64,000 bases of DNA from Candidatus Kapaibacterium sp. (GTDB lineage: Bacteria; Bacteroidota; Ignavibacteria; Kapaibacteriales; UBA2268): assembly GCA_026418625.1 (NCBI GenBank), contig JAOABA010000049.1, forward strand, positions 124,001 through 188,000, written 5' to 3'. Position numbers and translations under genes: made by a program. Position 1 is the stretch's first letter. Each line of letters starts with the position of its first letter. Below are positions 53,771 through 63,500 of the stretch, one piece after another. The notes beneath the pieces are model-generated. The model saw only the letters and a program-made list of their open reading frames with translations, made no database searches and was not told the DNA's origin.

Positions 53771-55882
53771 CTATTCTATTACAACAAATTTTACTATATC
53801 TGTTTTGGATTTTTGTTTTATAACAGCAAAGTAGTTTCCTATAGCAAAGTTATTGACTGGCAACAAATATACAGCTAAACCGGGATCACGAATTGGATAA
53901 TATTGATTATAAACTAATTGACCAGTTAAATTATACACTTTTATGTAAGTATCAGAAGGCTCCTGAAGCATTATATTAATTTTGACATAATCAGAATTTT
54001 GCATAATTATGGAGGGATAAACAAAAGCTGAAATATTTGGATTGTCAAATCTTGGCAATTTTGTGAAATCTACCCCACACTGAATTATCTCAGATTCAGG
54101 ATAAATCAAAACACCCATCTTTGAATTGTATGGATATGTTCGTTTAGTGTAATTATCTTCAGCAATAATAAAAACTTCAGCTGCTTCATTATTAAACAAT
54201 GATAAAGGTATATCGGTTGTATAAAGATTTTCATTTGATGATTTATAAAGCTTGAAAGATTTGAAATCTTGCTGACCTTTGAATTTTACTAAAAGTTCAG
54301 ATTTCGTAATTGAATATTTTGAGAAAATAAAAACTGCAATTTTCTGAAAATTTAGCAGTTTATAGGTTGAAATAGGTGATATGATGATACCATATTCAAG
54401 GGCAGCTTTAAAAAAATCTGGTATACCCCACCCTAAAATAGGATCAGGATTATTTGACTGAGAAGCCGTTTTTTTAAGCATTTCTCTAATTTCATAAGGT
54501 TTTAGTTCAGGAAATACAGATAAGAGAAGCCCAATTGAACCAGAAATTAAAGGGGTTGCCATTGAGGTCCCATTTGCATTAATAAAGCTATCCGTTTCAT
54601 TTGGATTAATTGTATAAACTGTATTCCCCATTGCAGACAAGTCAGGTTTGATTACTTCATCATATCTTGGACCTCTGGATGTAAAATTTGCAGGTGTTTT
54701 ACCATCTGGCATTGTAGCACCAACAGCAATAACGCTATCCGCATCCGCAGGTGTAATAATCGTTTTTGGGTTAGGACCTGCATTTCCTGCAGCCGTTACA
54801 CAAACTACACCATAATATACAGCTTTGTTTATTGTTTTAGCTGGAAGTGTAGATCTTCCATCAAGATTTGAATAAGAATACTCAACTTCAGTTGAATCAA
54901 AATTAAAATAACCCAAAGAAGTTGATATAACATCAACGCCCTGCGACTCGAGCCATTCTATGCCCGCAGCATATAAATCTTCTTCAATTCTTCTTTCACC
55001 GCTCATATCTTCGGTTTTTCCCAAGTAAAATGATGCACAAGGGGCTACTCCAATCAACTTTCCATTGTAGAATGAGGAAACAATTGAGAATACTATTGAG
55101 CCGTGACCATCTTGATCAGGTCTATCCCCTTCTTGATTTGCTGTGATGGAATCACGATTGATAAAATCATATTCAGCTAATACTTTGGAATTTTTAACAC
55201 CATTGTGAATTTTCCAGCGAAACCCGTTATCCAAAAAGCCAATGGTTACACCATCACCATTGATGCCCATCTCGTGAAATTTAATGACATTCATTAAATT
55301 AAGCTGCTGGAAGGATTTTCCATATTCTATGACCCCGCAGTTTGAACATTCATCTAATGAAATTAGGTTTAGAATATTTTTTTTTAGTTGTTGGTTATTT
55401 TCGTATTTCGACTGTGAAAATAATGTTGAAGATGTTTCCTGAACTTTTTTAACAAAAGGAAAACTTTTGATTTTATTGATATTGCTTTCAGTTGCTTCGA
55501 TAACAATATAGTTGTGCCAACGTAAAACTGCTCTCAATTTTGGAGCTATTTTAAGAACTGCATCAATGTATTCATTATAAACTGGAGCATCATCATAAAA
55601 GATTGGTGTTTCAATGTTAAGAACTTTTTTTCTTCTATCCAAAGCTTTTTTTGAGATGATATTAAGTGTCTCTTCAAAAATTTTTGTACCTGTTTGAAAT
55701 TTTTCAGGACCTTTGTCCTTAAAAAAGACTCGATAAGTTTTAAAAATTTCCTCAGATTTTAATAAAGACTGACCTAAAGTCAAAATCATCAATATCAAAA
55801 TCACCTTAAAAACTATTAAGCTATATTTCTGAAAAAAATTTCTTTTCGATTTTTTTAATTGTAACGATTTTATTATTTTCAA
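53771..55882 (-). CDS. Subtilisin-like serine peptidase (S8) with T9SS sorting domain
   Basis: 703 residues. The N-terminal 30-45 residues are hydrophobic (signal/anchor). The propeptide-like region is about 46-200. The S8 domain has Asp218 ('TIGFLDNGFRW'), His260 ('PDQDGHGSIV'), Asn367 ('VTAAGNAGPNP') and Ser440 ('NGTSMATPLISG'). A C-terminal T9SS-type domain follows (about 620-703, 'SDTYIKVYNLTGQLVYNQYY' to 'DIVKFVVIE'). It is likely exported by T9SS to degrade proteins at the surface. The promoter lies in the 73-base gap to the divergent SDR gene. Confidence 0.93.
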   Translation of the reverse strand: MKIIKSLQLKKSKRNFFQKYSLIVFKVILILMILTLGQSLLKSEEIFKTYRVFFKDKGPEKFQTGTKIFEETLNIISKKALDRRKKVLNIETPIFYDDAPVYNEYIDAVLKIAPKLRAVLRWHNYIVIEATESNINKIKSFPFVKKVQETSSTLFSQSKYENNQQLKKNILNLISLDECSNCGVIEYGKSFQQLNLMNVIKFHEMGINGDGVTIGFLDNGFRWKIHNGVKNSKVLAEYDFINRDSITANQEGDRPDQDGHGSIVFSIVSSFYNGKLIGVAPCASFYLGKTEDMSGERRIEEDLYAAGIEWLESQGVDVISTSLGYFNFDSTEVEYSYSNLDGRSTLPAKTINKAVYYGVVCVTAAGNAGPNPKTIITPADADSVIAVGATMPDGKTPANFTSRGPRYDEVIKPDLSAMGNTVYTINPNETDSFINANGTSMATPLISGSIGLLLSVFPELKPYEIREMLKKTASQSNNPDPILGWGIPDFFKAALEYGIIISPISTYKLLNFQKIAVFIFSKYSITKSELLVKFKGQQDFKSFKLYKSSNENLYTTDIPLSLFNNEAAEVFIIAEDNYTKRTYPYNSKMGVLIYPESEIIQCGVDFTKLPRFDNPNISAFVYPSIIMQNSDYVKINIMLQEPSDTYIKVYNLTGQLVYNQYYPIRDPGLAVYLLPVNNFAIGNYFAVIKQKSKTDIVKFVVIE

Positions 55883-55955
55883 TTTTATTTCAATTTTTAT
55901 TCATAATGATTTTAAAAAAACAAATTATTAAATTTTTTTTAATTCTAAAGCAAAA

Positions 55956-56678
55956 ATGATTGTATTTATTACAGGAAGCGGTAAAAGATTAGGAAGATCG
56001 TTAGCTCTCAGTTTCGCAAGGAAGGGTTGGGATGTAGTTATACATTATAATGAATCCGAAGAAACAGCAAAAAAAACTAAAGATGAGATTATTGCTTTCG
56101 GAAGAAAAGCATTTTTAGTTAAAGCAGATTTGAGATCACATAGTCAGATAGAAACTGCTTTCACCACAACAGTAAATGAATTTGGTATTCCAAATGTATT
56201 AGTAAACAATGCAGGCATCTTTCCAAAACCAAAAAAAATATTTGAAATTTCAAAGGAGGATTGGGAAGAAACACTCCAAATCAATTTATCAGCAAGTTTT
56301 TATACATCAAAAATATTTGTAGAATATGCAAGAAAAAATTCAAGAATTGTGAATATATCATCATTGGGTGCATTAGAAATTTGGAAAAATCGAATACCAT
56401 ATAACGTTTCAAAGTCTGCATTGATTCAATTAACTAAAGCTTTGGCAAGAGAATTAGCTCCTTATATTAGTGTTAATACTGTTTGTCCGGGTGCTATATT
56501 ATTCGAAAATGAGCCTTCTGAAAGCGACTCTTCAATGATTAAAACAAACAGAATACCAATGAAAAGGTATGCCACAGCCGATGATATATTTGAAGCTGTG
56601 TATTTTTTTGCAACTTGTAGCAATTACATTACTGGGCAATTTTTATGTGTTGATGGTGGTGCTTCGCTTACTAAATAA
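55956..56678 (+). CDS. SDR-family oxidoreductase (pteridine reductase-like)
   Basis: 240 residues of a classical short-chain dehydrogenase: 'TGSGKRLG' (6-13) cofactor loop, 'NNAGIF' (84-89), Ser135/Ser136 in 'NISSLGAL', and Tyr149-x3-Lys153 in 'YNVSK'. The loop GxGKRLG and 'VIHYNESEETAKKT' are like those of pteridine/dihydromonapterin reductases, and an NADP-type Asn/Arg is plausible, but many SDR subfamilies share this. Start ATG at 55956. It is followed by the GNAT gene 28 bases later. Confidence 0.88.
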   Translation: MIVFITGSGKRLGRSLALSFARKGWDVVIHYNESEETAKKTKDEIIAFGRKAFLVKADLRSHSQIETAFTTTVNEFGIPNVLVNNAGIFPKPKKIFEISKEDWEETLQINLSASFYTSKIFVEYARKNSRIVNISSLGALEIWKNRIPYNVSKSALIQLTKALARELAPYISVNTVCPGAILFENEPSESDSSMIKTNRIPMKRYATADDIFEAVYFFATCSNYITGQFLCVDGGASLTK

Positions 56679-56706
56679 TTATATGTTTCACAATTAGAGT
56701 GTTGAA

Positions 56707-57840
56707 ATGTCAGTTCAGATTAAAGAAGTAAAAACCAAGAAAGAGCTTAAAGAATTTGTAAAATTTCAATTCGAAATTTTCAAGGGCAATCCTTATTTTG
56801 TGCCACCCATTATTGATGATGAAATTAGCACATTTTTACCTGAAAAAAATCCAGCTTATGAACATTCAGAAAGCAAGCTATTTTTAGCAATAAAGGATGG
56901 AAAAATTGCTGGTCGTATTGCCGCAATTATCAGTCATATTGCTAATCAAAAATGGAAAATGAATAATTTGAGATTTGGCTGGATTGATTTTATAGATGAC
57001 TATGAAGTTGTTAAAGCTCTTTTCAATGCGGCAGAAAGCTGGGGAAAGGAATGTGGACTGAATACAATTACCGGACCCCACGGATTTTGCGATTTTGATA
57101 TGCAAGGTTTATTGGTTGAAGGATTTGATAAATTAGCTACTATTGCCAGTTACTATCATCATCCCTATTATCAAAAACATATTGAGAATTATGGTTTTCA
57201 AAAAGAAGTTGATTTTGTGGAGTTTTTGTCTACTCCCCCCTACGAAACTGGTATCCCAGAAAAGATTCTTAAAATTGCAGACTATGTTAAGGAAAAATAT
57301 AAATTCAGATTACCACAATACACAAATAAAAAAGATATTATCAAAAGAGGAAATGAAATTTTAAAATTGCTTGATGAAACTTTTGAAGAAAATTATGGAA
57401 CCGTTCCACTGACAGACAAGCAGAGAGAATATTATACAAAAAAATATATTTCGTTTATTCATAAAGATTTAGTGAAATTAGTTGAAACTCAGGATGGAGA
57501 GTTGATTGGTTTTTTAATTACTATGCCAAGCCTTTCGAAAGCATATCAAAAAGCTAATGGTCACTTATTTCCTTTTGGAATATTTCATATGCTAAAAGCT
57601 TTGAAAACTTTTGAAATTCTTGACTTTTATTTTGCAGGTGTTAAAAAAGAATACAGAGGTAAAGGTGTTGACCTTCTTATGACAGTAGAAATAGTTAAAA
57701 CAGCGATGCAATTAGGGTTCAAATACGCTGAATCCAATCAGGAACTTGAGACAAACACAAGGGTTCAGGCAGAATGGAAATTTTTTAATCCAGTTTTACA
57801 TAAAAGACGAAGAATTTATAAGAAAGAAATAAAAGATTGA
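56707..57840 (+). CDS. GNAT-fold protein of the large (about 380 residue) type
   Basis: 377 residues. Residues 1-170 are 'KEFVKFQFEIFKGNPYFVPP' and 'ITGPHGFCDFDMQGLLVEGF' and look like a GNAT-like domain; the C-terminal half has 'FAGVKKEYRGKGVDLLMTVE' with the acetyl-CoA-binding RxxGxG-like loop. Similar proteins are widespread in FCB genomes and are named only as N-acetyltransferase-like. The substrate is unknown. It is probably co-transcribed with the SDR gene. Confidence 0.78.
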   Translation: MSVQIKEVKTKKELKEFVKFQFEIFKGNPYFVPPIIDDEISTFLPEKNPAYEHSESKLFLAIKDGKIAGRIAAIISHIANQKWKMNNLRFGWIDFIDDYEVVKALFNAAESWGKECGLNTITGPHGFCDFDMQGLLVEGFDKLATIASYYHHPYYQKHIENYGFQKEVDFVEFLSTPPYETGIPEKILKIADYVKEKYKFRLPQYTNKKDIIKRGNEILKLLDETFEENYGTVPLTDKQREYYTKKYISFIHKDLVKLVETQDGELIGFLITMPSLSKAYQKANGHLFPFGIFHMLKALKTFEILDFYFAGVKKEYRGKGVDLLMTVEIVKTAMQLGFKYAESNQELETNTRVQAEWKFFNPVLHKRRRIYKKEIKD

Positions 57841-57889
57841 TTTAATTGATTTTTTATCAATTTTTTCATAAAATTTTTAAAATAGGTTG

Positions 57890-58486
57890 ATGAAGAATTT
57901 ACTTAAAATAATTATTATTATCATTTTTTTTCAATTTAATGCTTGTGAACTATTTGAAACTAGAAAACCTGAGGAACCAGATACCAAAAAAACAAGTTTT
58001 CAACCACCTACATCCCCCTCTATAACAATATCAAATTTTATAAATTCTATAATTGAAAAAAATCCAGACAATTATGCTTCTTGCTTTTATAATGAAAGCG
58101 GAGAATTAGCTAAATTTTCTTTTATTCCATCAAATGATGTTAAATCAGCTTACTCTGCATTATTTCAAGACTGGAACATACAAAAAGAAAGGATATACTT
58201 CTATTCACTTATCAACAATTTACCACTTGACGTAAAACCTGATGTAAAAATTGAAATAGTTCCATTTGAAGTTCTTACTCCAGATTCTGCAATCTTTAAC
58301 ACAAGTTACTTTTTATATTTTAACCATAATATTGAGAATTATCCAAAAGTTTTTAGTGGTAATTTGCAATTTACTATTGTTCCAAATAAATCTGGATTAT
58401 GGAGTATTTTAAGATGGATAGACAATAAAAACGAGAAAGATACGAATTTCACTTGGAGTGTATTAAAAGTTCGATTTAGTAATTAA
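57890..58486 (+). CDS. Lipoprotein of unknown function
   Basis: 198 residues from the ATG at 57890 (a TTG at 57887 is one codon earlier). Lipobox 'QFNAC' after 'NLLKIIIIIIFF'. The mature part has a Pro/Glu/Thr-rich stretch (about 25-45) then a helix-strand domain ('SITISNFINSIIEKNPDNYA', 'VPNKSGLWSILRWIDNK') that resembles NTF2/SnoaL-like cystatin folds in length and pattern only. It precedes the MORN-caspase gene by 55 bases. Confidence 0.65.
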   Translation: MKNLLKIIIIIIFFQFNACELFETRKPEEPDTKKTSFQPPTSPSITISNFINSIIEKNPDNYASCFYNESGELAKFSFIPSNDVKSAYSALFQDWNIQKERIYFYSLINNLPLDVKPDVKIEIVPFEVLTPDSAIFNTSYFLYFNHNIENYPKVFSGNLQFTIVPNKSGLWSILRWIDNKNEKDTNFTWSVLKVRFSN

Positions 58487-58541
58487 AATTCAATTTCTTA
58501 AGTTGAAAAAAAAATTGTTTAATATTTTTAGAAATTTTAAA

Positions 58542-60146
58542 ATGAAATACTTCTATCTAATTATACTACTTTTCCTTGCTTCCCAATATGACGGCTTTTC
58601 TCAATGTGTTTCCGGTGATTGTAATAATGGTAAAGGAGTAAAAAAATTTGATAATGGGGACCGATACGAAGGTCAGTTCAAGGAAGGACGTTTCAACGGA
58701 AAAGGAACTTATTTTTATGCTGACGGCGACAAATATGTTGGGGATTTTGTTGATGGTTTTAAAGAAGGAAAAGGAAAATACTTTTATAAAAACGGAAAAG
58801 TTTATGATGGAGAATGGAAAGAAAATAACAGAAATGGACAAGGAACTGAAACATATCCCGATGGTAGCAAATATACAGGTGGTTGGAAGGATGGACGACA
58901 GCATGGTTATGGTGTTACTCTCTTTTCTGATGGTGCAAAATATGAAGGTGAGTGGAAAGATAACTTACAAAATGGACAAGGCACATATATTTGGGCAGAT
59001 GGTGATAAATATGTTGGGGAATGGCTTAATGGAAAAAGGCACGGCAAAGGAAAATATACTTGGGCTTCCGGAGCTTCCTATGATGGGGACTGGAAATTTA
59101 ACAATCAAGAAGGTTTCGGAACTTATATTTGGCCCGTTGGTGATAAATATACGGGGGAATGGAAAGACAACTTGCATCACGGAAAAGGAAAGTTATGGTG
59201 GGCTGATGGGGATTATTATGATGGAGAATGGAAAGAAGGCTTTCGAGATGGTTATGGAACTTACATTTTTGCAAATGGTGAAAAATATGTTGGAGAATTT
59301 AAAAGAGACCAATTTCACGGTAAAGGAATTTGGTATTACAAAGATGGGACAAGCACTGTTGGTATTTGGGAATATGACCAATTTCTCGAAAATACAAGCA
59401 TAGACACTGATATTGAAGGAGAAAAATCAAAAATTTGGGCTATTGTAGTTGGTATTTCAAAATACAATCATAATAAAAGCTTAAGATACACAAAAGATGA
59501 TGCTTACCGCTTTTACGCTTTTCTTAAAAGTCCTGAAGGTGGTGCCTTACCCGATAAACAAATAAAATTATTGATTGACGAAGATGCAACCAAACAAAAA
59601 ATTTTAAGTTCTATGAGACAAATTTATAGCCAAGCTGGCAAAAATGATGTTATTATGATGTATTTTGCAGGGCATGGCGTAAACGGAGCATTCCTTGCCT
59701 TTGATGGATATGACCACGATAATCTTGTTCCCCATGGAGAAGTAAATCGTATTTTTGCTGAAAGTAAAGCAAAGTATAAGTTATGCATTGCTGATGCTTG
59801 TAATTCTGGTAGCCTTGATATGGCTCAAAGGGGAGAAAAAGATCAGTTAGAATTGTTTTACAAAGAAATAACAAAAGGTGCAGGTGGCACGGCTTTGATG
59901 ATGTCTTCAAAATCAGATGAGACTTCGGGCGAATTCGAGGGTTTGAGACAAGGTGTTTTTAGTTATTACTTAATCAAAGGTCTTAAAGGTGAAGCCGATA
60001 GTGACGCTAACTCTTTGATAACGATTAAAGAATTGTTTGCCTACGTTAAAAACAATGTAAGCAATTTCACAAATTACAATCAGAATCCAGTTCTAAACGG
60101 TAATTTTGATGAAAATATGCCAATCGGAGTAGTTATTAAAAAATAA
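58542..60146 (+). CDS. Secreted MORN-repeat/caspase (C14) fusion protein
   Basis: 534 residues from the ATG at 58542, which gives a clean signal peptide (MKYFYLIILLFLASQYDGFS); an in-frame TTG at 58503 would add 13 residues. Eleven MORN repeats cover about 25-285 (such as 'KYVGDFVDGFKEGKGKYFY', 'YDGEWKENNRNGQG'). A caspase-like domain covers about 300-534 ('SKIWAIVVGISKYNHN', 'LRYTKDDAYRFYAFL') with catalytic His378 ('YFAGHGVNG') and Cys420 ('IADACNSGS'). It is probably an exported cysteine protease whose MORN part binds membrane lipid or protein. Bacterial caspase-like proteins act in cell death or defence, but an exported one need not. Confidence 0.92.
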   Translation: MKYFYLIILLFLASQYDGFSQCVSGDCNNGKGVKKFDNGDRYEGQFKEGRFNGKGTYFYADGDKYVGDFVDGFKEGKGKYFYKNGKVYDGEWKENNRNGQGTETYPDGSKYTGGWKDGRQHGYGVTLFSDGAKYEGEWKDNLQNGQGTYIWADGDKYVGEWLNGKRHGKGKYTWASGASYDGDWKFNNQEGFGTYIWPVGDKYTGEWKDNLHHGKGKLWWADGDYYDGEWKEGFRDGYGTYIFANGEKYVGEFKRDQFHGKGIWYYKDGTSTVGIWEYDQFLENTSIDTDIEGEKSKIWAIVVGISKYNHNKSLRYTKDDAYRFYAFLKSPEGGALPDKQIKLLIDEDATKQKILSSMRQIYSQAGKNDVIMMYFAGHGVNGAFLAFDGYDHDNLVPHGEVNRIFAESKAKYKLCIADACNSGSLDMAQRGEKDQLELFYKEITKGAGGTALMMSSKSDETSGEFEGLRQGVFSYYLIKGLKGEADSDANSLITIKELFAYVKNNVSNFTNYNQNPVLNGNFDENMPIGVVIKK

Positions 60147-60163
60147 AAAGTCACTATAAAAAT

Positions 60164-60202
60164 AAATAAGGGCTGTCAAAAAAATGACAGCCCTTATTTT
60201 AT
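60164..60202. terminator. Bidirectional rho-independent terminator
   Basis: Perfect stem AATAAGGGCTGTCA / TGACAGCCCTTATT around a six-A loop. T-runs lie on both sides when read on either strand, so it can end both the plus-strand caspase gene and the minus-strand tRNA-Ala/tRNA-Asp transcript. Confidence 0.85.
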
Positions 60203-60205
60203 TTG

Positions 60206-60280
60206 CGGGGCCGACGAGGCTCGAACTCGCGGCCTCCAGTGTGACAGACTGGCGCTCTAACCATGCTGAGCTACGACCCC
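60206..60280 (-). tRNA. tRNA-Asp (anticodon GUC)
   Basis: Cloverleaf on the minus strand: acceptor GGGGTCG/CGGCCCC with one G-U pair, anticodon arm CCAGT-CTGTCAC-ACTGG with anticodon GTC, T-arm CGCGA-GTTCGAG-CCTCG-like, discriminator G as expected for Asp. The 3' CCA is not encoded. It lies three bases downstream of tRNA-Ala on the same strand. Confidence 0.95.
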
Positions 60281-60283
60281 ACG

Positions 60284-60356
<73 letters not shown>

Positions 60357-60534
60357 CCTCTAAAATTGTTTTATAGAAAACAATTAAATAAGGATTACAA
60401 ATATACAAAAAATTATTATTTTTTTTCAATAGTATATAAAAAAAATATTAGCTAACAAGATTTTGTAACAAATTTCTATTTTAATTGTTATATTGTAATT
60501 ATAATGAAAATGTTTTTATTAAAGGGGTTTAATT

Positions 60535-63500
60535 ATGAAAATTTTATACAAAATGTCTTTAGTGGCAATTATGCTTTTAGTTTTTACAAGCATATTAAGT
60601 TCAAAAATACCTACACCTGAACAAATGCTTTTCAATTCAGCTCAAGGTAGAGAATTTTACATTGCCATACCCCCCAATGAAGCTGACGGACAGCCTTTAG
60701 GAAATACACAAGAAAGATCTATTGATATTTATGTTACTTCAAGCAAAAATTGTAATGTAACAGTCGAGATTCCCGGATTAGGATATAAGCTCACTAAACC
60801 AGTTCAAGCAATGAAAATCACAACTTTTAATACCTTTAGAAATGAAACAAGTTTTCAATGGGAGGTTAGAGAAAGTGAAAAGGTTCTTGATCTTGGTATT
60901 CACATATTTGCGGATCAACCTATATCTGTTTATGTAATGAATACAAGAATGGTAACAAGTGATGGTTTTTTAGCTATACCGACCTCAGCTTGCGGAACAG
61001 ATTATATTCATCTTGGTTATTATGATTTTTATGAAAATATCACTGGAGGTGGTGAAAGAAGAGGAGCAGGATTTATTGTCTGTGCAACTGAAGATAATAC
61101 TCGTGTAAGAATAGTTCTTAAGGGTGTCGGTGGTGCTTATGCAAAAACTCTCGGAGGAAGAAAAATTGGTGAGACTTGGACAGTTACATTGAATAAAGGT
61201 CAAATATATTGCGTAATGGGAGATGGTCTAACACGTGGACAATTTGATATTTCTGGAACAAGAATTACTTCTGACAAGCCGATTGGAGTTATATCTTTCC
61301 ATATGAGAACACTTATTCCATCTTATGATTTATGGAATGGTAGAGATATGATGTGCGAGATGATACCACCTGTTACAGCTTGGGGTAAAAAATATTCAAC
61401 CGTTGAATTCAAAAGAAATGACCATGGTGATTTCTTCAGAATAATCGCTGCACAGGACAATACAACTTTTACTGCAAAATGGTATAGTCTGACAGATGGA
61501 AGATTGATAGGCCAAGCTGGTCCACATAAATTAAACAAGTCTGGTGATTTTATGGAGTTTATCGAAGCTTATGTGGAAAGAAATGTCCCAAATACAATCG
61601 AATCCATTAAAGGAACATCTGTTTGGGAAGCTGATAAACCAGTTCTTGTTATGCAGTATTCTTACTCTGCAGATTGGGACAATGCAGCTGAATTCGATCC
61701 ATTTATGGTGTTAGTTGTTCCTACAGAACAATTTATTCCATCAACTGTATTCCAAACACCAGAAGGAGGTGCAGAATTTAATACTAACTGGTTTAATATC
61801 ATTGCTGTCGGAGATCCAAATGACCCTAATAAAGAGCTACTTAAAAGTATTATTTTAGATGGTAAACCCGTTTGGTCTATCGTTCCTCAATTTCTCTATA
61901 ACAGAATTCCAACAACAGATTTGTATTGGGCAAAGATACCTATGACGAAAGGTGCTCATGTCATCAAAGGTAATACAAAATTTGGTGGATATATTTACGG
62001 ATTTAGTGAATATAATTCTTATGGTTGGCCCGCTGCTATGGCTATTAATAAACTTGACGAAACTGATACATTACCTCCAGAATACTATATCACTGGTGAA
62101 TGCGGCGATTATAGAATTAGGACAACTGAATTCAGGACATCTAAGAATCCAAATGATGATCCAAGACAAGTTGATCAAGGTATTGCAGATATTTTCCTTC
62201 TTGATGATAGTTATAATTATGAACTTGATTTAAATAACTTTAAACCATTTCCTGTAACTTATGATCATACATTTTTCTTAAGAGTAAAAGATAAAACTAA
62301 AGATGGTAAAGCTATTTTCCAAATTACTGATAGAGCTGGTAATTTTTCAGTAGATAGTGTATTTTACAAAGCAGATAGATTGACTTTGAACCCAGATTTG
62401 CTCGATTTTAAAACTGTTAGATTAGGTAATTCCAAAACTATTAAAGCAATTTTGACAAATACTGGTGATAGCGCAGTGGTTGTCAGAGAGATTAAACTTA
62501 AATTAGGCGGAGATTTCAAGATTACTAATATGAGTAAAACTCCTGAATTTACTCTTCAACCAAAAGAGTCAATCGAAATTGAAGTAACTTACACTCCTTC
62601 AAAAGAAGGTTTAACCCCAAATAATAAGGACAGAGATTCAATAGACATAACAACAAAATGCGCTGATTTCTTGTGGCCCCTCGAAGGTCGCGGAGTTGTT
62701 CCAAGAATAATTGTTCAGGATTGGAATTTTGGTGCTGTTGTTGTTGGAAAGAAGGCATTCAAGAAAGATCAATCAGGGGAAGGTTTACAAATTCAAAATG
62801 TTGGCACAGACGTTCTTACTATCACTGATATCATTGATATGACTGCACCTTTTGAATTTAAACCAAATTATACACCTTCGTTACCAATAGTTTTACAACC
62901 AAATGAGATGGTCTATCTTGAAGACGTAGGTTTTGCTCCAACGGCTACTGGACCATTTGAAATAAATGTAAAATTTGTTAGCGATGCAGTAGGTATAGAT
63001 GATATTGCCATTCTTAAAGGAGTTGGAATTATTCCGGGACCAAGAATTACATCAAAAGACTGGGAAGAAAGAAGAGTGAAGACAATTCACGATTCGGTTA
63101 TTCATATCTATAATGAAGGAACATCAAAAGTTACTGTTACTGGTGTTAATCTTGGCTCACCAAGTCCACATTTCAGAATAACCAGAGTGGTTCCTGATCC
63201 AAGTATTACCCCAGTTGCATTAGAACCTGTTGGAAATCCAACAGGAGTTACTGATATTGTTGTTTTTGTTCAATTCGAACCACAAATTGAGGGACAGCTT
63301 AATGCTACTGTGGTTCCGGAATTTGATCCTGATGATAACATCACTCCCGGCTCAGTAGTCGGTAATCTCGCTGGTTTTGGTATTCTTCCAAAAATTGAAG
63401 TTAAAGGAGATACTCTTAGGCCAGCGGTATTAGTTGGAACTCAACATCCGAAGACAGCCTATGTTACCATAAAATCAACAAGCACAACTGCTGATTTATT

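Noticed and set aside
58648-59403. A 251-codon plus-strand frame inside the MORN region, rich in Met, Lys and Glu
   Set aside because: It is a shifted reading of the MORN repeats, kept open by their periodicity. The MORN-caspase frame has a signal peptide and an intact active site.
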